A stretch of 64,000 bases of DNA, taken from contig WHUX01000094.1 of NCBI GenBank assembly GCA_015179025.1, positions 124,001-188,000 on the forward strand. Direction: 5' to 3'. The notes beneath the pieces were generated by a model. The model was not told the DNA's origin, did no database searches, and was given only the letters and a program-made list of their open reading frames with translations. Shown one piece after another: positions 22,158-32,075 of this stretch; position 1 is the first letter of the stretch, and each line of letters opens with the position of its first letter. This stretch comes from Terfezia claveryi (lineage: Eukaryota; Ascomycota; Pezizomycetes; Pezizales; Pezizaceae). Both the position numbers and the translations under genes were made by a program.

Positions 22158-22877
22158 ATGGATTTTCACAGCTCATACGAAGCAGGGCTTGCTCACAAGC
22201 TCACTGTTCTAAAGATAGCTCAGGATGCCCTGTTCGATCGCTATATCAACGAAGGTCCCACACAAACCCTCCAGGATCTATCTATCCCAGATATCCCCAA
22301 CATCTTCCCATACCAAAAAACTTTTGTTCACCTTGGTAGCCGTCAACTACAGAAGTTCACGTATGTTAAGGCACTCATGGCGAATTCGAATGCGCTGATA
22401 TTCCAAGGGCAGACTGATGCCAATCAGCTTATCTGTCTCAAGTTCGTTCGTCAATATGGAAAAGATATTCATAATTGGTGCGCAAATAAAAGGTTCGCTC
22501 CTGAATTGTTGGGGTTTGAAAAGCTTCATGGAGGGTGGTTCATGGTTGTGATAGAGCTTCTGGATGAGTCGTGGAACGAGGCTAGCGTGAAAACCGAGAG
22601 CATTCCGGAGCTTGAGGGAAAAATTTGTTCTGCCATTACCAAGCTTCATGAATCTGGCATGGCCCACGGCGATATTAGGGAGATGAATATTCTGGTAAAT
22701 GACAAAAATGACTTTATGCTCATCGACTATGACTGGGCGGGAATTCATGGACAGGTAACGTATCCAAGGAATATTAACGTAGACCCCATCCTAGGATGAC
22801 CTTCAGGTATTCGCTGTGGCTCTCTTATTCTTCCTGAGCATGACATCAAAATGGTTGACAATTTGTTTGTTGTTTAA
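22158..22877 (+). pseudogene. Protein kinase-like gene with an in-frame stop
   Basis: The first ATG is at 22158. Kinase-fold landmarks are the Lys in ICLKFVRQYG (about residue 94), the hinge-like segment MVVIELLDESW, the catalytic loop HGDIREMNILV (about residues 169-179) and the metal-binding LIDYDWAG (about 187-194), followed by YPRNIN. This pattern is common in fungal kinase-like families that lack a standard HRD (here HGD) and DFG (here DYD). The frame ends with TGA at 22797-22799, but the same frame continues with GSLILPEHDIKMVDNLF to a stop at 22877. That segment matches the usual C-terminal tail of these proteins, so the TGA appears to be a nonsense change, probably from TGG. The product could still be a truncated 213-residue protein. 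The N-lobe glycine loop is not obvious. Confidence 0.65.
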
Positions 22878-23257
22878 TGAATCGAGTCACTGGATCGAAT
22901 ACTCAGAAACATTTGTCCACTGCTTTCACGGTGATTTGTTGTCTGGACTCTGTATTAGTTACCCCTCTTATATTATTTCATAAAGTTTATCGTGGGGGAC
23001 TGCCTGTATGTAGGGATTGCCTTCAATGAAAATAACCGCAATTGTTATTCATTTCTGTCGATTGCCCAACAGTAATAGTACCACACGATAGCGTCACGGA
23101 GTTAGATAAGCCGGAGTGGAGAAAGGCGGGAGAGGAGATTTACGAGGCCACGGAGGCGTTTTTCAATTACTTGTACAGGGGGCTTTTCAGGTGCCCCCAT
23201 AACGGGTTATCCAGGCTGTCCCTCTTTCCCGCAAAGCTACATACATTCCCAGTTCTT
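22878..23257. other. Intergenic; hairpin at 23176-23196
   Basis: No gene is supported. GGGGGCTTTTCAGGTGCCCCC at 23178-23198 forms a short hairpin with 6-bp arms next to the retroelement-derived duplication. Confidence 0.35.
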
Positions 23258-23470
23258 CCGTTTCACGAGTTCTTATTTTTCACGAGATCTGTTTGTTTCT
23301 CGAGTAGGGAAAGTGTCATCTGGCATCTCCGGTTAGTGACAGCACGGGGCTCTCTCAGCTTTTTCACAAGTTCTTATATTTCACGACATCTGCTTGTTTC
23401 TCGAGTAGGGAGTAAGGGAGGGACCCAGTCAGGCTCCGCGGGGTCATCTGGCATTGCCGGTTAGTGACAC
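23258..23470 (+). repeat. Two-copy tandem duplication related to LINE 3' ends
   Basis: Two diverged copies of about 100 bp follow each other. Each contains TTTCACGA near its start, CTCGAGTAGGGA in the middle and GTCATCTGGCAT...CCGGTTAGTGACA at its end. The second copy also carries GGGACCCAGTCAGG, like the LINE 3' region at 27650. Confidence 0.6.
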
Positions 23471-23984
23471 ATTGTATAATTAGTTCTAGTATAATGAATT
23501 GCAAAGAAAATGAAATCCGAATCCCTCTCACCATGCGCAGGAACCGTGATGACTATATGGACACATTTTCGTTGAGGAGGATCGCTTTCGAAAATCCCCT
23601 CGACTGTCTCCATCGGGTCCAGCAGGTTGCTGCTCCCTAGGTCCAAATTTTTAATCGCCTGATTGATTCAATTTCCAGAGTTTGAGTTTAAGGGGATCGA
23701 TATGTTTAAAATATTTGAATTCTCTGTCTTGATGAGTTTCTTGAGCTCCCCAACCATATCTCCTCCGTCAACCTTAACCGGAAAGGTTCAGCATCCGAGT
23801 CACCCCACTTGGCACAAAGGCAAGGCATTTAGTCATGGAGGGTGGGGTTGAGAGAGTGGAGGGTGAAGGTGACAGTAGATGGGAGATGGGCTGGATGCCG
23901 GTAATCGGAGTGGCAACTGGATGACAGCCGGTGCTTGCGTGTGTGAGAGGCGGCGGTACGGATAACCCGGGTGTAGTGGAGATG
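23471..23984. other. Intergenic, nothing recognised
   Basis: Short open frames only. The stretch leads into the copia-type remnant. Confidence 0.3.
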
Positions 23985-24560
23985 CGCTTCAACACACTCT
24001 CTCAGACAGTACAGCCGAGTTGTATAGTAAACTTGGACTGCTTTGAAGCATCCAATGGCTTGGTGAATACATCAGCAGGGTTTTTGGTAGTTTCTATATA
24101 TTCAATAGAAAATTTGTTGTTGAGAAGGCATTCTCTAACATAGCGGTAATGTGTGTCGATGTGTTTTGAATGCTGTGAGAGAATAGCATGGTGGGAAAGT
24201 TATATGGTAGAGAGTATTGTCGCACTTCAGGGTAACAGGTACTTTGATATCGAGTTCCTTAATTCCATTGAGATACCAGCTGGCCTGTCTAGCGGTTGTA
24301 GATAGAGCAATATATTCCGCTTCTGTTGTAGAGGTTGAGACAGAACACTGCTTGTAGAATAGGACAGGAATCTAATAGGAAACAATAGCCTTGCCATGAA
24401 TGCCGGGTATCCCAACAGTTACCATAACCAGCATCAGAAAACCCACAAGAGACAAAGGACTGGAAATGCGTGAATAAGAGAGACAAGAAGAATGAGTTCC
24501 AGGGAGATGATGAAACACCCACTTAACAGCTTGATGATATGATGCCAAAGGATGTGAACA
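23985..24560 (-). mobile_element. Ty1/copia remnant, RNase H end of pol
   Basis: The minus strand encodes the copia RNase H region in pieces. GFSDAGYGNCWDTR occurs near 24430, then STSTTEAEYIALSTTARQA near 24310, a GIKELDIKVP-like stretch, HSKHIDTHYRYVRECL near 24150, and NPADVFTKPLDASK near 24060. The adjoining QLGC sequence lies near 24000. Stops and frame changes show that it is dead. LTRs were not identified. Confidence 0.75.
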
Positions 24561-25394
24561 AAACTGAGAGAGTACAGAGACAGCATATGCAATATCAGGG
24601 ATAGTACAGGGTAACCAGATAAGTCTCGATCGAGACTAATTCAAAATTGAAGTAGGATTGGCACAAAGCTAAGCAAAAATGGAAGTCTCCAAGCTCTAAG
24701 CCTAAACATTTTCCGTATACACAGGAAGTGGTACGGTTTTTCGCCATACTTAGGTATCAACATTCCCGGAACCAACAATATGCGACACCGATTTGGTTGG
24801 CATACCGTTTCCCTAATCGAATATTCCTCCCCCCCACCTTTCACAACGCAAAAGATGATCATCGTATCGTAGGAAGCCGGTCGCGAATAACAGGATAATC
24901 ATTCCCATCCCGTAGGGGGGTAAACTTGTATTGTGTAACATCCTCTTCCGACATTTCTCCAAAATACTCTTCCATGTTCTCTCCTTCAGGCCTGGGGTCC
25001 AGATCAAAGACGTCTATTTTTCTCTTGGAGGGTATGTAAGGTGCTTGTTGGCTCATAGAGACTCAAAGGGGGATTCAAGCCTCTCGTGCCTGGTAAGCAT
25101 TCATCTGGTGTCTTTCATTGTATGGGCCGCTACCCTTCCCTACCAAGATAATTTCCATCAGCGGCAATATATAAAAAGCTGGGGTTTGCGTAGCACAGTT
25201 TAACGTAGGGCGTGCCTTCCACTTCCTGTCCCTTTCCGATATTTCGTCGAAGCAGCCTCTTGTCTGGAGATGGCAGCCGTTTCATGATATTCACTTTTGG
25301 TAACACTAAATGTATCCCCGCTGAGTTGTAAAATAAAATAAAAAATTCATCTCAAGGATGCGTTCTGCAAACCACTTGTTGAATCGTTAGAACC
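24561..25394. other. Intergenic, with one unrecognised small frame
   Basis: A 65-codon minus-strand frame at 25056-24859 begins MSQQAPYIPSKRKIDVFDLD and is acidic overall. It has no motif I recognise and no obvious partner exon. Otherwise nothing is seen. Confidence 0.25.
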
Positions 25395-25990
25395 AGGTAT
25401 TAGTCACACTACAATACCTACGAAGTAATGCTGTTTTCGAAGAGATACCGACAAAGTATAGAGATCGGAGAGGCGAATGGAGCAATATCGCCGGTCTCGG
25501 GGGTTTAGGAGCAATATAATGTCGATATAGGTATTTTTGAATGGTTTCAATAGGGTTGCGTGAATGACCTTGTGCAACCTGGTGCCTTGTGGTATATTTA
25601 TAGTTCGTATGCATGGCTTCCGATGACCTTATAGGGCCCAATCCATTTGCTCGTGACAGATCGGTTGTTGCTGGCCCTGATTGTAAGATTGCCAGGTTGT
25701 CTGTGTACCGTGGTCATTCGATGTAGCCATTCTTATGGTGCTGGCGAGCTTAGCTCGTAATCGTTCTATAGGTGGACCGAATACGTAAATCGATCTAAAT
25801 GGCGAATACCCGTGTGTTGCTATAGCTGTTGAATAAAAGCAAACGGCAGCGGTGGATGGTCTGAGGTAGGGTGCCTTGGCAGGCCATGTAACTTCTGTAT
25901 GTACCGCTGTACTTTCGTGAATCGGTCAGTAATCACCCTGGCAACTCACACCTTTCAATAGCGCTGATCTGGAGTCTTTGCGTGGTCGTG
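25395..25990 (-). mobile_element. Probable Ty3/gypsy integrase C-terminal remnant
   Basis: The minus strand carries fragments typical of the end of gypsy pol. ITDRFTK and a short HPTSDHPPLPF segment lie near 25850-25900, and SKWIGPYKVIGSHAYEL occurs near 25620. It is followed by K-V-H-K-V-I-H-A-T-LLKPF near 25560, which in gypsy elements follows the integrase core. Stops and frameshifts separate the pieces. LTRs were not found. Confidence 0.5.
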
Positions 25991-26464
25991 AGGTAGACAC
26001 GGAACTCCTCAATTAGATGGAGTACATTACCCAGCCGTAAAACTAAAAATATAGCCAACTACCGATGCAGTTTCAGTTTCATTCTATAGGTATATCTAAA
26101 CACTCAATCCAACGCGACATATCTGACTTCTAACTAGCAACTTTGCAATTGGTCTTCCCTCAATTGAAGCAAAGTAACATCAGGTAACTACAGCTTGTAT
26201 GGCAAATTTTGTGCACATTAAGTTAGTCTTTTGGCCATTCGTAGAGAATTGAATTCAAGAAAGCTCTATACTAAAGTAGTTAATTAGTAGTAAGTAAGCT
26301 ATAATTTTAGTTCACACCCGTCTTCAGGCTTTGTGCTAGTGCCTTGCCTGGCTGGCATGTGTATTATGCTCGTATTCGATAAAGATTTGGGCTTCGGGCG
26401 GATTGACATCTTATAGAATTTCAACTTTCTTGTATTGTTTGGCCATTGTGACAGCCGCCCGAGT
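25991..26464. other. Intergenic, nothing recognised
   Basis: AT-rich sequence without a supported gene. Confidence 0.3.
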
Positions 26465-26705
26465 ACGCTGAGATGATAGCGTCTCGCTCCGGACTCCCAA
26501 CAGCATACTATAATGCATTGAAGTAATCCCCATAAATCAACGCTGCCGTGTTGGCCGCAGTTGCTCCAGCCAACTTATCCTCAAGATACTCAGGAAGCAA
26601 ATTTGCCCAGATGGCACCAGTGACGGCGTTTCCGAAGGCTCCTCCGACGGAGGTAAACGTCAGGAACATAGCAAAACCTAGCAACGTCTTGATGCCTACA
26701 AGTAA
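26465..26705 (-). pseudogene. C-terminal fragment of a siderophore-iron (MFS) transporter
   Basis: The minus strand encodes a membrane segment GFAMFLTFTSVGGAFGNAV followed by TGAIWANLLPEYLEDKL, and then YAVGSPERDAIISAYS. This order is characteristic of the last third of fungal siderophore-iron transporters of the major facilitator superfamily. The rest of a roughly 600-residue protein is absent. Upstream (26706-26970) the frame is open but shows no transporter motif. A small insertion separates the transmembrane part from the GSPER segment. It is a relic. Confidence 0.7.
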
Positions 26706-27079
26706 CAAAGGATATGGTAATATCTGTTGGGCAGCGAAAGAGGTACTAGTGAGGCAGCGCGAGTGTGCGGGTGCAGAGAGGATCTGTAGTAATACAGTAT
26801 GTCTACTATAGCGGATGGTAATACGCAGAGTGGACAGCAGAGCGCAGAGTGCACTAGGTAATAGTGAATAATCTGGCTGAACACAAATACAGTGTCCGGA
26901 GCGTTGTCTATATAGAGATTCAGGGTAAAACAAGGTGCAGGGATATATTATTCGGCCAATCAGAAGCAAGAAAATACAGGGATTGCGGATAGTGGTCTTT
27001 TCTTTTCTTTTTTTTTTTTTTAATTACAAGCGGTCCTGATAACCGGGTGGTAACCGGATGACAACCATACTTGCGTGCG

Positions 27080-27480
27080 GCGGTACGGATAACCCGGGTG
27101 TAGTGGAGATGCGCTTCAACACTCTCTCTCAGACAGTACCGTACAGCCGAGTTGTATAGTAAACTTGGCATGGTGAAGACATCAGCAGGGTTTTGGGTAG
27201 TTTCTGTATATTCAATTGAAAATTTGTTGCTCTGGCATTCTCTAATATTGTGGTAATGTATGTCGATGTGTTTTGAATGCTGTAAGATAATAGGCTGGTA
27301 GGAAAGGTCTATGGTAGCTGGTATGATGATATTGAGTTCCTTAATCTCATTATGACACCAGCTTCAAGTTGCCTGTCTAGCAGTTGTAGATAGAGTAATG
27401 TATTCTGCTTCTGTTGTAGAGGTTGAGACAGAATGCTTGCTTGTCCTTGCAGAGGGGGGTATGCAACTTTTTGCCACCTA
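27080..27480 (-). mobile_element. Second Ty1/copia RNase H remnant
   Basis: The sequence runs parallel to 23985-24330 with similar wording, including ATGCGCTTCAACAC at the left and TTCTGTTGTAGAGGTTGAGA at the right. It has extra deletions. It is read on the minus strand and encodes the same EAEYI..ST.ARQ and HSKHID regions in broken form. A poly-T tract (27007-27020) precedes it. Confidence 0.7.
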
Positions 27481-27544
27481 GCTGTAAGAGCATACAAGAG
27501 CATACATTTCCTGAAACATATTGATTTTATCTACTGAGTTCCTT

Positions 27545-27860
27545 TTAAGATTCCAGCTATCTTTCATGAGTTTCCTTTTTGTTCAGGCTTTCATGATAGT
27601 CCTTTCCGAGTTCATTCTGTTAATATTTTTCTCCGGTCGTAGATTCAGTCAGGACCCCTTGGGTCATTAGGTGCAAGCCCGTTAATGACAGCATGGGATC
27701 TAGACTCATTTGAGTTTTCGTATTTAGTGTCGGACCTGGCAGATTAACTGGCCTCGTCTCTGAATCCACCCAGGTTTCCGGGTGGCTCATCATGGTCCCC
27801 TGACGGGACCACATATGAGTGATAAGGTTTTAAAAAAATAATAATAAAGAAAAAATTGCG
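27545..27860 (+). mobile_element. 3' end of a LINE-type element with A-rich tail
   Basis: The segment ends with a hairpin TGGTCCCCTGACGGGACCA, then CATATGAGTGATAAGG and an A-rich tail at about 27830-27855. The stretch CCTGGCAGATTAACT and the text around CCACCCAGG are shared, in inverse orientation, with 34740-34910. That second copy follows an RNase H coding remnant, which identifies both as LINE 3' ends. Confidence 0.65.
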
Positions 27861-27963
27861 GAATTTTCGGTTTCAATTTGGGCTATTTCTGTTTAGTTTC
27901 TAAAATCGATACTTTGATGATTTGTGCATTTGCTATTACACTGTGAGTCCCGCTCCCACTCCA

Positions 27964-28048
27964 GTCGGACCAGTTCAGGCCAGTCGGACCAGTTCAGGCC
28001 AGTCGGACCAGTTCAGGCCAGTCGGACCAGTTCAGGCCAGTCGGACCA
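27964..28048 (+). repeat. Tandem repeat, 19-bp unit
   Basis: Four complete head-to-tail copies and a partial fifth of GTCGGACCAGTTCAGGCCA are nearly identical, which suggests recent expansion. No spacer alternation is present. Confidence 0.9.
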
Positions 28049-28281
28049 CTCCAGACCAGGCCGTCCAGTCTGCCCAGGCCAACTAGGCGGTCAAGGCTGT
28101 CCACAACCTGCTGTTGTGGCTATAGAATGCCGGCCTCGGGATTCAGGCCAGTCCCCGGCCGAGCTCAACCTGGTCCAGACCGGCATGGGCCTTCCTCACG
28201 GCCGAACTGGCCGGCCCGTTGGGAACATCAGTATTATCAACCGGCTAGGCTACCCTTCAGTGTATACCGTATATGTTATTA

Positions 28282-29229
28282 TGTTCTGGGCCGCCCGCGG
28301 GCGGCACACCCACTATGCCGCTCACGGCCAATTTAAATAATTACTCAATTTGGCGTATAATGCACTTGTATTGGTAAAGGTTTACGAGTACTGATTTACC
28401 AAAAAAAAAAAAAAAAATTGATAACGGTATAGCTAGCTGGAGCTATCCCAGCGACTGCAATAGATTCATTCATGTATTTCCAAATCGATTAGACCTCCAT
28501 CTAATATTCCAATTTTGTTCAGCCAGAGCTGAGAGGTTAAACAGTCATGATCTGTTAACACTTTCGTATGTCAATAAATTGAGAATTTCAGGTTATTCTT
28601 AAAGTATCGGCAATAACAATTAGAGTAGAAGTTTTTGCAAGCACCTGAAACGAAAACACCAGTAATTATACTTAGCAATCTACGTATAAATAAGTACCTG
28701 CGATTAAGAAAGTACTGTTTTGCACCTTACCTGGATCCTATAAGTTGGGATTTTTCTTACTTTTAGGATAAATCGTGCAACAAGATGGTCTATATAGCCT
28801 GAACCATAAGGCCCCATATATTAAGAACCCCATAGATAAGGACCCGTAGATAAGAAACTAATTTTCAAATACCTATTGCATAGGAAATGTTGTAGATTTC
28901 TACAGTAGCAATAAACTCAGTATCCTCCTCCCCATTCCATTCATCATCAGAGATGAAGGTGATGAGTTGTTAACTACACAAGCATGTACTTCATCATTTG
29001 AAGGGCTTGAGGTAATTTTTCCGGAATTCCTCTTGTTCAATGTCTGCCATCTCCCACTAATCAACAAAAAGGGTATGTGATGTGGATGGGGTGGTTAAAA
29101 ATGACTTCATAGGGTGTTTCTAGAGTGTAGCAGAATGTTTTGTTCGATTCACATTTACCAAATTGAGGAATTATATTAATTGCCCGTGACCGGCATAGAG
29201 AGTATGCCGCCCACAAGCAGCCCAGAACA
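28282..29229. mobile_element. Inverted-repeat element, TGTTCTGGGCCGC family, copy B
   Basis: The left end is TGTTCTGGGCCGCCCGCGGG, with a GGCACACCCACTATGCCGC addition before the CAATTTAAATAATTACTC block. The right end carries CAAATTGAGGAATTATATTAATTGCCC and then GGCATAGAGAGTATGCCGCC...CAGCCCAGAACA. The inner part matches copy A over several hundred bases with deletions. A poly-A tract lies at about 28400-28417. Confidence 0.75.
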
Positions 29230-30111
29230 CATACATTCGCATATACTTTTACGTATACACATTTGTATACATTACTTGTACATACGTGATACTCACATAC
29301 AGATACACACATACACACCATCCCTTACGTACATATCTCAGGTGAAGTGGTCCTTTGTTGGCCATTCATCTAGCCATCATTGCTAGATTGCTATCTATAA
29401 CCTTGTTATTCCTACAGGAGGTAGCTATATAGCATGTGTGTGCATAGTGGGCTTGGCACCAGGTAGAGCAGTTTAAGATGGATCAAGTCGAGACAAAACA
29501 CTTGTAGGATAAATAACCTCAAAGAAGCTGTTATTATCATACTCTCACAGTTATTTATGCGGATTTCGACAGTTTCTAGCCTAATATACAACCAAGTAAG
29601 GTCAAAGTTTGGGATTGTATTGTAGATGTATAGTAGTTTGTTAAATGTGAAGGGCGACATCCGGTTCGTTCTAACTTTGTGGAAATGATTACAACACTAG
29701 CTCTGGTAGTACTTTTCAGTTAGGTTATAATAGATCAACCCTCATATTTTGACATCTACGACCATAGACTGAAGAAAACAAGGCATCCCGTCCGCTCTGC
29801 CATATTTAAGCTTCAGATCGCCAGGTTAGTACTGCAGTGGGTGACCACGCGGGAAAGTCTCCCACCGCAGCACGCAATGGGTATTCAGAATTATTGACTT
29901 CTTCTTTTGGTATCATTGGATGGTTGCCTTTTTGAGAAATCACAGGTAGTTCCTTTTTTGGCCCATACCTTTTCCGGTATCTCCCAGTCCACCCTTTTTG
30001 TCATTAAGCTAGTCCTATCTTGGTATTCTCCCTACCACACCATTTTTAGTCTGGTTATCATTTTTAGATCGAGTTTCGCCAGTCCCACGACGCCAACAGG
30101 CAAGCCCTTGA
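29230..30111. other. Intergenic, nothing recognised
   Basis: Low-complexity ACATAC-rich sequence occurs at about 29230-29330. No gene or element is supported. Confidence 0.35.
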
Positions 30112-30896
30112 CAGCAGTAAGGGTTGTCACCAATTTAAAAAACTGCTTAACCACCCTTGTTGCTTAACCTAGGTGTTTAACCAAATAGAGATGAGAATGT
30201 GATTTAATTGCTGATACCTCTTGCGACAACCATTTGCATTTTATTTAACTGCTGACTCATGGGGCAAATTAACACAGCCATTCCAGCATTGCATACTCTA
30301 GCATGCTGCATATGTACCTATTCCGCATACCTATTCTGCATACCCCAAACGAAGCCAGCATGCCCCCCCCCCCGTTCAAGTAAGAGGTCTATGAGCAGAT
30401 TGCTTCCCTCGTACCTAACTTCTCTTGATTATCCTCCATCCATCCAACAAGCCTTCCTATGTCTGATTTATCCCATGCTTTGTAACCTCTGTCGCCGACG
30501 CCGACGCCGACGTCTTACCGATCGGTCGTTTGGATGAGGGGCGTGTACTTGGCTCTTCCGATGGGGATGGTGGGCTGGATTGAGCTGGTTGGCCAGATGG
30601 AGGGTGGGAGCTCAGAGAGAACACCGTGAAGTCGTTGGTGATTGCGGTTGTGGAGCTTGATTCGCCTTCGTTGAGTTCATGGAGTTGCGTTCACTGCCTT
30701 ATGACTCAGCAACTTAAGCAGGTTTAAGCAGGTTTAAAGCACTCTGGAGTGCTTTAACTTGCTTAAAGTTGCTTAACCATGATATGATTGCTGATTGGCT
30801 GGTTGCCGTTGTCGATTTGCACGGGTACCCCACACTAAGGTTAAGCAACAAGGGTGGTTAAGCAGTTTTTTAAATTGGTGACAACCCTTAGTGCTG
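30112..30896. mobile_element. 785-bp element with about 55-bp terminal inverted repeats
   Basis: The left end CAGCAGTAAGGGTTGTCACC continues AATTTAAAAAACTGCTTAACCACCCTTG. The right end is its reverse complement with one change near the tip (CAGCACTAAGGG). Within the element a second palindrome lies at about 30712-30775 (TTTAAAGCACTC tg GAGTGCTTTAA). No transposase frame is recognised, so it is probably non-autonomous. A target duplication is not evident. A run of 12 C lies near 30362-30373. Confidence 0.75.
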
Positions 30897-31031
30897 TAGA
30901 CAAAAATTTCGGAGTAGCCCCATGTTTGAAGTCTGGCTTGGATCCCAAATGCTAGCTGTGCTGGGTCGTCAAATGTATATATGTACGGTTATTTTCCTCC
31001 TTGCTGAACAGAAATTCACAACATCTCCATC

Positions 31032-31223
31032 ATGTCTACAGTACCAGCACCAACCCAGACCCTTCCTACAACCGCCTTAGGCTGCATGACTACTGGCCCC
31101 TTCGATACCTTCAATCAAGCTCGCCCTGGTAGGAGTGCAGCCCATTATCAGCGGATCCAAGCCCTCCTGACAACCGTATATGCAAAAGTCAAGGGTAGCA
31201 TGTGGGTTTCTGTCATGCTTTAA
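31032..31223 (+). CDS. Small hypothetical open frame
   Basis: A 63-codon frame begins with ATG in CATCATGTCT and lies downstream of a TATATATG sequence near 30978. The product is Thr/Pro-rich at its start and matches no family that I recognise. It lies between two inverted-repeat elements. It may be a remnant, or not a gene at all. Confidence 0.2.
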   Translation: MSTVPAPTQTLPTTALGCMTTGPFDTFNQARPGRSAAHYQRIQALLTTVYAKVKGSMWVSVML

Positions 31224-31319
31224 AATCATCAATCCGTTGGGTGAATTGGGCCTAGGTGATAATTGGCATTGATCGTCAAACTTGAGGGAGCCCTGTTCTG
31301 GCTGTCTTGTCCCTTCCTA

Positions 31320-32040
31320 CAGAGGACTCTCGATACAAGCATACTAGATACAAGCATATATTGGTTACAAGCATACCTCCTCCCGTCCCACATAGTAAAA
31401 TAAGCATATTCTCATTACAAGAATATTCTTATGTTTTCTGCTTAGTCACCATACATATGCTTGTAACAAGAGAAGCGCTAAACCACTACTAGAGGTTTTT
31501 CGATAAGAAATAACCCCGCACAGAATACAACACACACAATACATACAACACACACAGCACATACAACATTCAATACAACATACGGCATTTCTATGGCTTC
31601 TGCACAGAGTTCTTCAAATGTTCTACGACGTCAGCCATGGTCGGAGGTGGAACGTCAGAGTATACGGACATATGCAGAACAGAATCCGAGTTCAACATGG
31701 CGGCATATTAAACGCTGGTTCGAATCCGAAAACCCAAATAAAGCCTCGCTCAATACCACTATGTACCTTCCAAGATGCACTCAAACGTGAGAAAAAAAGG
31801 ATCGAGATTCTTGAGATGGAACGCAGGCGGCAACATGTCCAGCGCAGGATAACTGATTTTTTGGGTACTTCCGGAGCATCCTCCTCTTCTTCCTGATGTC
31901 TCTCTGTTATTTGTATGCATGTCTAGTATTTATTGTGTCATTCCGGAGGCTTTCCTACAATTTCTCTAGTTATAAGCATATATTGGTTATAAGCATACCT
32001 TCCCCCGTCCCGACGATATGCTTGTATCGATCGTCCTCTG
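31320..32040. mobile_element. TA-flanked inverted-repeat element (Tc1/mariner/pogo-like)
   Basis: The ends are CAGAGGACTCTCGATACAAG on the left and, reverse complemented, CAGAGGACGATCGATACAAG on the right. They form about 24-bp inverted repeats with two mismatches. Each end is bordered by TA (31318-31319 and 32041-32042), the target of Tc1/mariner-type elements. Subterminal blocks ATATATTGGTTACAAGCATACC (left) and ATATATTGGTTATAAGCATACC (right) are in direct orientation. It contains the DNA-binding remnant at 31593-31896. Confidence 0.75.
31593..31896 (+). pseudogene. Fragment with CENP-B/pogo-type helix-turn-helix
   Basis: The frame from 31593 starts with MASAQSSS and contains PWSEVERQSIRTYAEQNPS followed by KRWFESENPNKASL. 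This resembles the N-terminal helix-turn-helix of pogo/Fot1 transposases and CENP-B. After about 31770 the sense moves to the +1 frame, which continues FQDALKREKKRIEILEMERR and ends in a Ser-rich tail. A single-base shift is thus inferred. The catalytic DDE part is absent. The family assignment is tentative. Confidence 0.45.
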
Positions 32041-32075
32041 TACTCCCATATCGCCTCCCTGACTATCCCATCACC

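Noticed and set aside
22752..22806. Possible intron that would bypass the TGA in the kinase-like gene (GTAACG..TTCAG)
   Set aside because: Splicing would remove the conserved YPRNIN segment and place the tail in a frame that loses the LILPEHD motif.
24859..25056. 65-codon minus-strand frame MSQQAPYIPSKRKIDVFDLD...
   Set aside because: It looks protein-like but has no recognisable family, no splice partner and lies between retroelement pieces; it is noted but not called as a gene.
27964..28048. Possible CRISPR-like array
   Set aside because: The units are directly adjacent without spacers, and the sequence is eukaryotic.
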